This document shows, piece by piece, positions 47,645 through 56,161 of a stretch of 64,000 nt of DNA. Below the pieces are notes generated by a model. The model was not told the origin of the DNA. It searched no databases and saw nothing but the letters and a program-made list of their open reading frames with translations. A program made the position numbers and the translations under genes. The stretch comes from an uncultured Bacteroidales bacterium (GTDB lineage: Bacteria > Bacteroidota > Bacteroidia > Bacteroidales > UBA932): the NCBI GenBank assembly GCA_944323785.1, contig CALUTU010000004.1, positions 62,001-126,000 on the forward strand. Direction: 5' to 3'. Every line of letters starts with the position of its first letter. Within the stretch, counting starts at the first letter, position 1.

Positions 47645-48552
47645 ACAGCAGGCAATTCAGCAATCTCGTCAGATGTCATACCTACTATCTGTGCTATCGA
47701 TTCTATTGGAATGCCGGCTCGTTTCATGTTCTCCGCTATCTTCAGGCGCTCTTGCTGTATGCCCTGCTGCAGACCTTGCTGCAAACCTTGTTGAAGACCT
47801 TCTTGAATACCTTTTTGAAGGCCTTTTCTCGTAGCCTCCCTTACAGCTCCGTTGATCAATGTCCTTGAGGTGCTGACCATATCCCAGAACCTGTCATAGA
47901 GAAGCAGCTGTTGGTCTGTGAAAGCACCCTCTTCCAGTTGCTTCACAGCCTTGCGTATCACAGGAACAGCCATCAGTTCTTTAGGGGCCTCGCGCGTCTT
48001 GGCATTGATTTCGGTCAGGAAGCGCAGCCACAGTACCTGCATCTTCTTATCGCTGTAAGTCTGAGGATTGAACTTAGGGAGTTCTATGAAGATAAACCGT
48101 AGGCCGTCTATGACCTCATCGGTCTCCTCAATCGCAACTATACGGTAGTCATGGTAGTAACTCTTACTGTCGCAATAGACATCGTTCACTATATTCAGCG
48201 AGTACACCGGCTGGAGAAGTTCATACTCCTCGCCTGTCTCCAGCTGGCTCACATATGCCTTGGATGCGTTGAACAGCACCCGCTGCTTGAACGCCGAGGT
48301 CCACATCATCTGCATCTCCACCACGAACTGCCGACCCCTTGCGTCCCTGCAGCGAAGGTCCACCACGCTGTACTTCTTCAGCGGGTTACGGGGCATCAGC
48401 TCAGGGTCCAGATATTCCAATACTTCCTTAATCTCCTCCTCCGGTGAATCGAAGGGCAACAGAGCATTCAGGAAACTGACAACCAGGTCCCGGTGCTCAC
48501 CGAACACTTTTTTGAATGTAAGGTCGGCCTTTGGATCCAAATACTTGCTCAT
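47641..48552 (-). CDS. Rpn/PD-(D/E)XK family nuclease-like protein
   Basis: 303 residues. It starts YLDPKADLTFKKVFG, as in the family, with the nuclease-core residues in VVDLRCRDARGRQFVVEMQM (D...ExQ). It is often labelled transposase, but Rpn proteins act as recombination-promoting nucleases rather than encoded mobile elements. Near the C-terminus a four-residue repeat (KGLQ, KGIQ, EGLQ, QGLQ, QGLQ, QGIQ) corresponds to a 12-base tandem repeat in the DNA. Its stop shares the palindrome CTAG with the stop of the PKD lipoprotein. Confidence 0.85.
   Translation of the reverse strand: MSKYLDPKADLTFKKVFGEHRDLVVSFLNALLPFDSPEEEIKEVLEYLDPELMPRNPLKKYSVVDLRCRDARGRQFVVEMQMMWTSAFKQRVLFNASKAYVSQLETGEEYELLQPVYSLNIVNDVYCDSKSYYHDYRIVAIEETDEVIDGLRFIFIELPKFNPQTYSDKKMQVLWLRFLTEINAKTREAPKELMAVPVIRKAVKQLEEGAFTDQQLLLYDRFWDMVSTSRTLINGAVREATRKGLQKGIQEGLQQGLQQGLQQGIQQERLKIAENMKRAGIPIESIAQIVGMTSDEIAELPAV
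47755..47826. repeat. 12-base tandem repeat within the Rpn gene, six units
   Basis: Units of the form CTGCAGACCTTG / TTGAAGACCTTC repeat six times without gaps. Because 12 is a multiple of three, gain or loss of units would keep the frame and only change the length of the linker. Confidence 0.8.
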
Positions 48553-48580
48553 CTTTAGAAAATTTATTGGTTAACGGAAG

Positions 48581-48588
48581 CAAATATA
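48581..48588 (-). promoter_or_regulatory. -7 element for the Rpn gene
   Basis: The minus strand reads TATATTTG, followed by C, 28 bases upstream of the Rpn start. Confidence 0.55.
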
Positions 48589-48636
48589 TGGAAAATCCGA
48601 CAGCTTCGACAATATTTTTGCTGCTGAGTATCATTA

Positions 48637-48684
48637 TTTTACAGAAATGGTAAAAACTGCGGAGGTTTTACCATTTCTGTAAAA
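48637..48684. repeat. 19-bp perfect inverted repeat next to the fucosidase gene
   Basis: TTTTACAGAAATGGTAAAA (48637-48655) is repeated as its exact complement at 48666-48684 with a 10-base loop ACTGCGGAGG. It begins two bases past the fucosidase stop. Neither strand has a T run after the hairpin, so it is not a standard intrinsic terminator. Confidence 0.85.
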
Positions 48685-48686
48685 AA

Positions 48687-50033
48687 TCATCTGAAGGTGA
48701 CTTCGACGATGTAGTCGGGGGTGTCGGAGGGCATGTCGGAAGGGAGGGTGACGAAGATGCCTTCCTTGTACTGCTTGAAGGCCAGCTTCACATCAGAGGA
48801 GCCGAACGGGGTGACGGAAGCAACTTTCCGGCCGTCCTTGTAGGGCACGTAGATCTGTCCGTCGGGGACGTTCTTGAATGCATCCTCAGGGAATACATGC
48901 AGCCACATCTTATTGTCCTTGTGGGTGGTCACGCCCCAGGGCTGAGGTTTTACCATGCTGCTGCGGGTGCCGTAGATGGTCTCGCCGTTGACCGCGAGCC
49001 ACTCGCCCATAGCGGCCAGACGTTCCAGAGCCGCTGCAGGGATATTGCCGTCAGGCTGAGGGCCGACATTGAGCAGCAGGTTGGCATCACGGCCGGCGGT
49101 GGAGACGAGATAGCGTATCAGCTCGTCCACGCTCTTGTAGTTCTGGTCGCGCATACGGTAGCCCCAGGAACCGTTCATGGTCTGGCAGGTCTCCAGGGGA
49201 AGGGTTGTGCTGACTCCGCCGCTGTGCCATCCGGCTGTATTCTCCCCGGGGATGTCACGCTCGAATATCTGGATATCCTCGCCGGGATAGGGAGTGATGT
49301 GATGGTTGTTGCCGATCAGGCACCCGGGCTGGAGTTCATGAATCAACGGGTAGAGCTCGTCATAACGGTAGTCAAGGGGCTGCTCCCACTCCTCATGGTC
49401 CCAGTTGCCGTCAAACCAGATGCAGCCCACCTTGCCGTAACGGGTCAGCAGCTCGGTCAGCTGGCACTTCATGAAGTCAAAATACGTGTCCGGGTCGGTG
49501 GCCTCGGGCCGTCCGGTCTCCTGCCCGGTACGTCCGCGCGGCGCATCGGTGCGGCCCCAGTCTATCAGCGAGTAGTAGAAATGCAGAGGCATGTCCTGAC
49601 GCTCGCACTCGGCAGCCAGCTCGGCTATGATGTCGCGCTTGAACGGAGTGGCATCCATGATGTCGTAGTCCGTGCATTTGCTGTCGAACATCGAGAAGCC
49701 GTCGTGGTGACGGGTAGTGATGCAGATGTACCTGGCTCCGGAGGCTTTGATGGCACTCACCCACTCGGCTGCGTCGAAATCGGCGGGATAGAAGCCTCCG
49801 GCCATCTTGCTGTACTCCTCGTGGGTCAATCCGTTGTAGTTCAGAGCCCACTCGCCCTGGCCGTACATGGAGTAAATGCCCCAGTGGATGAAAATTCCGA
49901 AACGGTTCTCACGGAACTGCTCCTGCGACTGAACGATCTCAGGCGAAGGCTGATAATCCTCCTGCGCTGAGGCAGAAGTGGCGGCAGCTGCCAGCAGGGA
50001 CAGGGCCGCAATGGACAGTAAATGCTTTTTCAT
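48687..50033 (-). CDS. Alpha-L-fucosidase, GH29
   Basis: 448 residues with a signal peptide (about 1-23, ending SASAQ). The GH29 catalytic domain shows FGIFIHWGIYSMYGQGEW, TTRHHDGFSMFDS and CIWFDGNWDHEEW, where the Asp of WFDG is the expected nucleophile. A small beta-sandwich follows (about 350-448). It releases terminal L-fucose from glycans, most likely in the periplasm or at the surface. It lies 15 bases after the ThiL-like gene on the same strand, perhaps only by chance. Confidence 0.93.
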   Translation of the reverse strand: MKKHLLSIAALSLLAAAATSASAQEDYQPSPEIVQSQEQFRENRFGIFIHWGIYSMYGQGEWALNYNGLTHEEYSKMAGGFYPADFDAAEWVSAIKASGARYICITTRHHDGFSMFDSKCTDYDIMDATPFKRDIIAELAAECERQDMPLHFYYSLIDWGRTDAPRGRTGQETGRPEATDPDTYFDFMKCQLTELLTRYGKVGCIWFDGNWDHEEWEQPLDYRYDELYPLIHELQPGCLIGNNHHITPYPGEDIQIFERDIPGENTAGWHSGGVSTTLPLETCQTMNGSWGYRMRDQNYKSVDELIRYLVSTAGRDANLLLNVGPQPDGNIPAAALERLAAMGEWLAVNGETIYGTRSSMVKPQPWGVTTHKDNKMWLHVFPEDAFKNVPDGQIYVPYKDGRKVASVTPFGSSDVKLAFKQYKEGIFVTLPSDMPSDTPDYIVEVTFR

Positions 50034-50048
50034 TGTATCTCAGTAAAA

Positions 50049-51053
50049 TTATTGTTCGTAGCCCTGTGCGTGGATGCCGATTTCGGCTCCTTCGGGGGTG
50101 ACGAGGACTTCGCCCACGTCGGAGTGGGCGAGGTGGCCGATGATGTCCCAGTCCTGGAAGTCGCGGCGCAGCGTCTCGTGGAACTCCAGGGGGACAATGT
50201 ACAGGAGGCGGTAGTCGTCCCCGCCGTTGACAGCAGCTGTGACAGGATCAAGGTTAAGTTCCTGTGCCATCTCGAATGTCTTGGAGGCAATGGGGATCCT
50301 GCCTATGTAAATCTTGACCCCGAGGCCTGTATCGGCGGCAATGCGTTTGGCGGCGTCACCGAGTCCGCGGCTGACGAAATACCCTCCGCAGGGGATGATT
50401 CCGGCCTCCGAGAAACGTCCGGGGATATCCGGCTTGAGATACGGACTGAGGTATTCGCCTACGATGTATTTGTACTGCGACAGATCAGGCTGCTTGGGAG
50501 CCGCACCGGCGGGAGTGCCTTGAAAAGCGGCTTTCTCCCTTTCCAGCACGTGCAGTCCCATATAGGCCGCTCCCAGGTCGCCGCTGAGCACCAGAAGGTC
50601 CTTCGACTGAGCCTTCTTCCGCTTTTCTGTCACCTCCTTAGCGGCGGAGCCCCAGGCCGCGATGCTCACCACCATTCCGGCCGCCGAGGGAATCAAGTCC
50701 AGGGCCAGATGCTCCGCGCCGTGTTCCTTAGCTGCAGCGGAGATGCCATCCCAGAGATCCTGTACGTCCTCAACTGAGAAACGGTTTGACAGGGCAACTG
50801 TAACGTCCAGTCCCATAGGAGAGCTGAAACGGGCGTACAGTTCTCCGATGACGTTCAGGGCGAGCTTGTGCCCCAGATGCCGCAGAGGATTGTACGTCAG
50901 GTCGAAATCCACCTTTTCCATGAATACCTTGTGAACCGTGCTGAAGTCCCCGTCGCCGGAGAATGCGCAGCCCCGCTCATTTATCCAGCCGCTGCCCTCG
51001 AAGAGCCGCGACATCAGGGCCTGCTTGCCTATTGCTGATATTTCCGTTGCCAT
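50049..51053 (-). CDS. ThiL-like protein without the kinase motifs
   Basis: 334 residues with the fold of thiamine-monophosphate kinase/AIR synthase. Segments such as VDFDLTYNPLRHLGHKLAL, LSNRFSVED, LSGDLGAAYMGLHVLER and AVNGGDDYRLLYIVP track Bacteroidales ThiL closely. The metal/ATP aspartates have been replaced: GDDAA by GDGDF, NxSD by NVIG, GGDTT by LALDLI, and VSDG by VSRG. It is probably a ThiL paralogue with a changed or lost activity. The alternative is a diverged kinase. Confidence 0.7.
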   Translation of the reverse strand: MATEISAIGKQALMSRLFEGSGWINERGCAFSGDGDFSTVHKVFMEKVDFDLTYNPLRHLGHKLALNVIGELYARFSSPMGLDVTVALSNRFSVEDVQDLWDGISAAAKEHGAEHLALDLIPSAAGMVVSIAAWGSAAKEVTEKRKKAQSKDLLVLSGDLGAAYMGLHVLEREKAAFQGTPAGAAPKQPDLSQYKYIVGEYLSPYLKPDIPGRFSEAGIIPCGGYFVSRGLGDAAKRIAADTGLGVKIYIGRIPIASKTFEMAQELNLDPVTAAVNGGDDYRLLYIVPLEFHETLRRDFQDWDIIGHLAHSDVGEVLVTPEGAEIGIHAQGYEQ

Positions 51054-51152
51054 TGTCCTGTAAATCTAAACTCCGCTAAGGTAGCAAAAAAATCCGCAGC
51101 GGATATCAATCTCCTCGGTTTTGCATTATATTCGCATAAATTCTTATTTATT

Positions 51153-52385
51153 ATGAAAAAGACTATTCAGATGCTATTATGCGCGGCGGGGGTGATGCTC
51201 ATGGCCGCATCCTGTGAGAACTCCAAGGTATATACTGTCAACGTCAGCGGCGAGGGTGCGGATTTCTATCCCGACAGCTCGCTGGTCCTCATTTACAGGG
51301 ACGGTGCCGACTTCCGTTTTGAGCAGCCTGTCGCCTACGCATACCTTGACAAAGGGACGTTCAGCATGTCGTTCCAGGATTCTGTCACCAGGCAGTACGA
51401 GATGCTTTTTGAATCGGATCTCGAAGACAGCATGTTTCAGTTTTTCAACCTGTTTTCTGACCGGGCTCCCCTGCATTTTCAGTTCAGCCGCAAGTATGAT
51501 GTCGTGAATACGTATGTGACCGGAAGCCGGGACAATGAGGAACTGTATCTGTATTACAACAGGAGCCGTGAAGCCTATGAGAAGGTTGACAGCATGGATT
51601 ATGAGATAGATCTCTGGAGAATCGAACGTTACGGGAACAAGTACGGCTGGCCTGAAGAAGGGTCTGAGGAAGAGGCAATTCTGGAGGCCATGTATGACCG
51701 GCGGGAAGCTGTATACGACAGCATAAGCAATACTTCGGATTATGCGCAGTGGCGGGCTGACAGAATGCGCACTCATAAGACGCTGGCCGGTCTTGCGGAG
51801 CTTAAGGACGACATCTACTATCAGATACAACTTTATAAGAGCGACCAGGTGGACTCGATAGACCGGTCTATGCTTGACCTGCTGGATGAATATGGAAAGA
51901 AATATCCTGGCAATGACATGTTCATCAATACGACTGAGGAACTTGCGGCTTTAGAACGGACCCGTCCAGGGATGCCGGCTCCGGATTTCAGCGCGCCGGC
52001 TCTGGACGGTGAGAGATATTCGCTTTCGGAACTGATAGAGGGCCGGATAGCCGTGCTGGACTGTTGGGCATCATGGTGCCTGTCGTGCAGACAGCACTCG
52101 GTGGAGCTTATTCCGGTTTATGAACAGTATAAGGACAAAGGATTCACCGTGGTAGGAGTGGCACGGGAGTTTGAGTCTCTGGACGACATGCGTCATGCCA
52201 TAGAGAGCGACGGTTATCCGTGGATCCAGCTCTACGACCTGGACGGTGTGGAGGACATTTGGAACCTGTATTCATTATCCATTGGAGGCGGAGGTATATT
52301 CCTGATAGACAGTGACGGCAGGATAGTCGAGAAAGTCAAGGACATCGCTTCTGTCAAGGCATATCTCCAGCAGCACCTTGACTGA
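51153..52385 (+). CDS. TlpA-like thioredoxin-fold lipoprotein
   Basis: 410 residues. The lipobox is MAASC (Cys about 21). A DUF4369-like beta domain covers about 30-125, a helical middle about 130-265, and a thioredoxin domain about 273-410. The active site is WCLSC, and the position of the invariant cis-proline loop reads SIGGGGIFLID, without the Pro. It should act in periplasmic thiol chemistry if functional. A weak -7 (TATATTCG, 51127-51134) precedes it. It has no obvious partner gene. Confidence 0.8.
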   Translation: MKKTIQMLLCAAGVMLMAASCENSKVYTVNVSGEGADFYPDSSLVLIYRDGADFRFEQPVAYAYLDKGTFSMSFQDSVTRQYEMLFESDLEDSMFQFFNLFSDRAPLHFQFSRKYDVVNTYVTGSRDNEELYLYYNRSREAYEKVDSMDYEIDLWRIERYGNKYGWPEEGSEEEAILEAMYDRREAVYDSISNTSDYAQWRADRMRTHKTLAGLAELKDDIYYQIQLYKSDQVDSIDRSMLDLLDEYGKKYPGNDMFINTTEELAALERTRPGMPAPDFSAPALDGERYSLSELIEGRIAVLDCWASWCLSCRQHSVELIPVYEQYKDKGFTVVGVAREFESLDDMRHAIESDGYPWIQLYDLDGVEDIWNLYSLSIGGGGIFLIDSDGRIVEKVKDIASVKAYLQQHLD

Positions 52386-52389
52386 CAAG

Positions 52390-52911
52390 TCAGAAGTTGA
52401 CGGCAAGGCCGATGCCGCCTGACTGGGTAACGAAGGAGAGTTCAGGCTCAAATGCCGGACTTTGTGCTGATCCGGTCGCAGCAGCTTTTTTCAACTTGAC
52501 TGTGCCGACCCAATACAGCGGTATACTTGCCACCAGCATCGCCCCTCCAAAAATCCATCCAGCAAACGATGGAATAGGAATATACATTTCCATGTAAGGG
52601 TCAAAGTCTGCAAAATACTTGAGATTGATGACATCAAAAAGGTGGCCTCCAATAGCCAGACCTGCTCCGATAGAACTGACCACAATGCCGGCGGTGAAGA
52701 GTTTTTTGCCTTTCAACCAGTAGCTTTCGTAATCGTCAAGTGATGAAAAATAGTTCAAGGCGTTGGCTTTCGTCAACTTGACGTCTCCATCAGTGGTGTA
52801 TACGTTGCCCGCTTTGTAATATAAAGTCGCATTCTGTGGTATGTACTGGGCGGCTGCATTGATGGACGCCGCAACTAGAATGGATAATATGATAAGTACT
52901 CTGTTTTTCAT
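52390..52911 (-). CDS. Exported membrane protein of unknown function
   Basis: 173 residues: a signal peptide (about 1-21, ending NAAAQ), a short soluble part (KAGNVYTTDGDVKLTKANAL), then two membrane helices (about 72-92 and 116-136), and a small tail ending FVTQSGGIGLAVNF that could be a beta strand. I recognise no family. Its -7 element (TATCTTTG, minus strand, 52939-52946) lies back to back with that of sufB. Confidence 0.6.
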   Translation of the reverse strand: MKNRVLIILSILVAASINAAAQYIPQNATLYYKAGNVYTTDGDVKLTKANALNYFSSLDDYESYWLKGKKLFTAGIVVSSIGAGLAIGGHLFDVINLKYFADFDPYMEMYIPIPSFAGWIFGGAMLVASIPLYWVGTVKLKKAAATGSAQSPAFEPELSFVTQSGGIGLAVNF

Positions 52912-52938
52912 AAATCGGGTATTTTAGAGTTAGCCATA

Positions 52939-52966
52939 CAAAGATAGGAAAAAATCCTCATCTTTG
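52939..52966. promoter_or_regulatory. Divergent promoter pair for the unknown membrane protein and sufB
   Basis: The minus strand reads TATCTTTG at 52939-52946. The plus strand reads CATCTTTGC at 52959-52966, 7 of 8 matches. The two are 12 bases apart, so polymerases may compete. Confidence 0.5.
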
Positions 52967-52997
52967 CGGTCTGACTTTTGCAGAAAGCAAGGACAAT

Positions 52998-54434
52998 ATG
53001 AGCGAGAAAGACAACATACTTAAGGATATAGGCTCCGCCGAGTACAAGCACGGCTTTGAGACGCAGGTGGAGCAGGAGTTCATTCCCAAGGGCTTGAACG
53101 AGTACATTATACGGCTGATATCGGAGAAAAAGGGCGAGCCGCAGTGGCTCCTTGACTTCCGCCAGAAGGCCTACCGCAAGTGGCTGACCATGAAAGCTCC
53201 GACGTGGGCCCATCTGGACATTCCCGAGATAGATTTTCAGGATATCATCTATTTCGCCGCGCCCAAGAAGGCTTCCGAGAAAAAGGAGATCGACCCCGAG
53301 CTGATGGCCACTTTTGACAAGCTCGGCATCCCCCTGCACGAGAGAAGCGTGCTGGCCGGTACCGCAGTGGACGCCGTCTTCGACTCCGTATCGGTCAAGA
53401 CCACGTTCCGCGAGTCACTGGCAGAGAAGGGCATCATCTTCTGCTCGTTCTCTGAGGCCGTGCGCGACTATCCCGACCTGGTGCGCAAGTATCTGGCATC
53501 GGTGGTGCCTATAGGTGACAACTATTATGCTGCCCTCAATTCGGCAGTCTTTTCCGACGGCTCGTTCTGCTACATTCCAAAGGGCGTACACTGCCCGATG
53601 GAGCTCTCCAGTTACTTCAGAATCAATGCCCGGGGTACGGGGCAGTTCGAGCGCACCCTCATCGTGGCCGACGAAGGCTCCTACGTGAGCTACCTCGAAG
53701 GCTGCACCGCACCCATGAGGGACGAGAATCAGCTGCATGCCGCAGTCGTGGAGATAGTCGTACTGGACAATGCCGAGGTCAAATATTCCACTGTCCAGAA
53801 CTGGTATCCCGGTGATGCGCAGGGACGGGGCGGCATCTTCAACTTCGTCACCAAGAGAGGCATCTGCAAAGGAGTGAACAGCAAGCTCTTCTGGACTCAG
53901 GTCGAGACCGGCTCGGCCATTACCTGGAAATATCCCAGCACCATACTCAAAGGCGACAACTCCGTATCCGAGTTCTATTCGGTGGCAGTCACCAACAATT
54001 ACCAGCAGGCCGACACCGGCACCAAGATGATTCACATCGGCAAGAATACCAGCAGCCGTATCATCAGCAAGGGTATCTCCGCCGGCCACAGCCAGAACAG
54101 CTACCGCGGCCTGGTAAAAGTGCTGCCCGGAGCCGAGAACGCCCGTAACTACTCCCAGTGCGACTCCCTGCTGCTGGGTGACAAATGCGGGGCACACACC
54201 TTCCCCGTAGTGGAGAATCAGAACCCTACAGCCGTCACCGAGCACGAGGCCACCACCTCCAAGATCAGTGAGGACCAGCTCTTCTACTGCCGCCAGAGGG
54301 GCATTCCCGAGGAGAATGCAGTCGGCCTGATCATCGGCGGCTACACCAAGGAGGTCATCAACAAGCTCCCCATGGAGTTTGCGGTGGAGGCTCAGAAGCT
54401 GCTCGAAGTATCGCTCGAGGGTAGTGTCGGTTAA
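52998..54434 (+). CDS. sufB: Fe-S cluster scaffold SufB
   Basis: 478 residues, normal length. The beta-helix core carries the conserved [21 protein letters not shown] segment with the scaffold Cys, and [15 protein letters not shown] near the end. SufB forms the SufBC2D scaffold. The usual partners sufC and sufD do not follow; a C1B peptidase does, after a separate promoter. Confidence 0.96.
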   Translation: MSEKDNILKDIGSAEYKHGFETQVEQEFIPKGLNEYIIRLISEKKGEPQWLLDFRQKAYRKWLTMKAPTWAHLDIPEIDFQDIIYFAAPKKASEKKEIDPELMATFDKLGIPLHERSVLAGTAVDAVFDSVSVKTTFRESLAEKGIIFCSFSEAVRDYPDLVRKYLASVVPIGDNYYAALNSAVFSDGSFCYIPKGVHCPMELSSYFRINARGTGQFERTLIVADEGSYVSYLEGCTAPMRDENQLHAAVVEIVVLDNAEVKYSTVQNWYPGDAQGRGGIFNFVTKRGICKGVNSKLFWTQVETGSAITWKYPSTILKGDNSVSEFYSVAVTNNYQQADTGTKMIHIGKNTSSRIISKGISAGHSQNSYRGLVKVLPGAENARNYSQCDSLLLGDKCGAHTFPVVENQNPTAVTEHEATTSKISEDQLFYCRQRGIPEENAVGLIIGGYTKEVINKLPMEFAVEAQKLLEVSLEGSVG

Positions 54435-54499
54435 GTCCGAATCTGTTGTCAGGTTACGGTAAAAAACTTCATACAGCCGGTGATGTTGTGGAAAATCAC

Positions 54500-54507
54500 T
54501 ATATTTG
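54500..54507 (+). promoter_or_regulatory. -7 element for the peptidase-cydAB unit
   Basis: TATATTTG matches TAnnTTTG, 25 bases upstream of the peptidase start. Confidence 0.5.
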
Positions 54508-54531
54508 TTGAAGCTAAATAAATTTTACCGT

Positions 54532-55923
54532 ATGATGAAACGATTTTTTTCTGTAAGTGCTGCTGTCTCAGTGACATTGGTGGCTGTAGCCCAAGGTGGT
54601 ATCTCTGACGAGATGATGACCCGTATCAGAGATGGCTGGCAGGGGACACCTGAGGAACTGGCCTTGCGCAACGCCATTTCTGCAAATGACATCAATACTC
54701 TGGCAGTACGCCAGGGTGTGGAGGCCGGCTATGATTTCTATTTTTCGGATGAAGTGCCTTCCAAAGGTATAACCGATCAGCAGTCCAGCGGCCGCTGCTG
54801 GCTATTCTCCGGGATGAATGTGCTGAGGGCCAAGATGATAGAGGATTACAACCTGGGGCCGTTCCAGTTCTCCCAGAGTTATATCTTTTTCTATGACCAG
54901 CTTGAGAAGGCCAATCTTTTCCTGCAGGGCATCATCGACACCCGCAACCTGCCTATGGATGACCGCAAGGTGGAGTGGCTTTTCCGCCACACGATCAATG
55001 ACGGCGGTCAGTTCACCGGTGTGTCTGACCTTATCACCAAGTACGGCATCGTGCCGTCCAACGTGATGCCGGAGACCTGGGCGGCCAATCATACTTCCCG
55101 GATGTCCATGTTGCTTGATCTCAAGCTCAAGGAGTTCGGTCTGGAACTGCGGGAGATGACAGGCCCGAAAAAGGAGCTGTCGGCCATGCTGGAGGCCCGC
55201 AAGGTGGAGATGCTCGCCTTCGTGTACCGCTTCCTGGTGCTCAATCTGGGCGAGCCGCCCGCAGAGTTCACCTGGACCATGTATGACGCTGAGGGCAAGC
55301 CGGTCAGCACTAAGACCTACACTCCGAAGTCCTTCTATGACGAGTATGTGGGCGTGGATCTGAAGAACAACTACGTGATGCTGATGAACGACCCCACCCG
55401 CGAGTTCTACAAGGTCTACGAGATAGAGTACGACCGCCATCAGTACGACGGCAAGAACTGGCTGTATATCAACCTGCCCATCGAGGAAATAGAGGCAATA
55501 GCCATCGCTTCGATAAAGGACGGCACGATGATGTATTTCTCCTGCGACGTGGGTAAGTTCCTGGACCGTCAGAACGGTGTGCTGGACGTGGATTATTACG
55601 ACTACGGCTCTCTGATGGGTACGGAGTTCGGTATGGACAAACGGGAGCGGATATTGACCGGAGCCAGCGGTTCGTCCCATGCCATGACTCTGATGGCCGT
55701 GGATCTGGACGAATACGGTCAGGCTAAAAAGTGGAAGGTAGAGAACTCCTGGGGTATGACCGGCCACGAGGGGCATCTGGTCATGACCGACGAGTGGTTC
55801 GAGGAGTATATGTTCCGCCTGGTGGCCGAGAAGAAATACGTTCCCGAGAATATCCTGAAGCTGCTTGACACCAAGCCGACCATGCTTCCGCCATGGGATC
55901 CTATGTTCGCTGACGAGCTCTGA
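54532..55923 (+). CDS. Exported C1B cysteine peptidase (bleomycin hydrolase/aminopeptidase C type)
   Basis: 463 residues from ATG 54532 (MMKRFFSV). A signal peptide (about 1-22) directs export, unlike the cytoplasmic PepC of Firmicutes. The papain-like triad is complete: Gln and Cys in QQSSGRCWLFSG, His in SSHAMTLMAVD, Asn in VENSWG. It lies 5 bases before the DUF4492-cydA-cydB genes, so it shares their transcript. Confidence 0.92.
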   Translation: MMKRFFSVSAAVSVTLVAVAQGGISDEMMTRIRDGWQGTPEELALRNAISANDINTLAVRQGVEAGYDFYFSDEVPSKGITDQQSSGRCWLFSGMNVLRAKMIEDYNLGPFQFSQSYIFFYDQLEKANLFLQGIIDTRNLPMDDRKVEWLFRHTINDGGQFTGVSDLITKYGIVPSNVMPETWAANHTSRMSMLLDLKLKEFGLELREMTGPKKELSAMLEARKVEMLAFVYRFLVLNLGEPPAEFTWTMYDAEGKPVSTKTYTPKSFYDEYVGVDLKNNYVMLMNDPTREFYKVYEIEYDRHQYDGKNWLYINLPIEEIEAIAIASIKDGTMMYFSCDVGKFLDRQNGVLDVDYYDYGSLMGTEFGMDKRERILTGASGSSHAMTLMAVDLDEYGQAKKWKVENSWGMTGHEGHLVMTDEWFEEYMFRLVAEKKYVPENILKLLDTKPTMLPPWDPMFADEL

Positions 55924-55928
55924 GACAG

Positions 55929-56135
55929 ATGGAAAGGCTTCGCAGAATATGGCTTTTCTATTATGACGGGTTCAGGAATATGAGCTCTTTGGGGAGGACT
56001 CTCTGGATAGTAGTCCTCCTTAAGCTTTTTATAATGTTCGCAATCCTGAGGGTGTTCTTCTTCCGTCCGGCCCTGGCCGACTGTGAGACCGATGCGGAAA
56101 AGAGCATGGTGGTGATTGAGAATCTGACAAAGTAA
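55929..56135 (+). CDS. DUF4492 small membrane protein upstream of cydA
   Basis: 68 residues with one membrane helix (about 23-46) and a polar tail. DUF4492 proteins sit in front of cydA in Bacteroidota. By size and position it may be an accessory subunit of the cytochrome bd oxidase analogous to CydX, which is inference. Confidence 0.8.
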   Translation: MERLRRIWLFYYDGFRNMSSLGRTLWIVVLLKLFIMFAILRVFFFRPALADCETDAEKSMVVIENLTK

Positions 56136-56161
56136 CTAATCAAACTAAAACCTCAAAACGT

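Noticed and set aside
47641..48552. Transposase or insertion sequence
   Set aside because: The Rpn/PD-(D/E)XK family is often given that label, but there are no terminal inverted repeats or target duplications around the gene.
48637..48684. Intrinsic terminator for the fucosidase gene
   Set aside because: The hairpin is perfect, but it is followed by A-rich rather than T-rich sequence on both strands.
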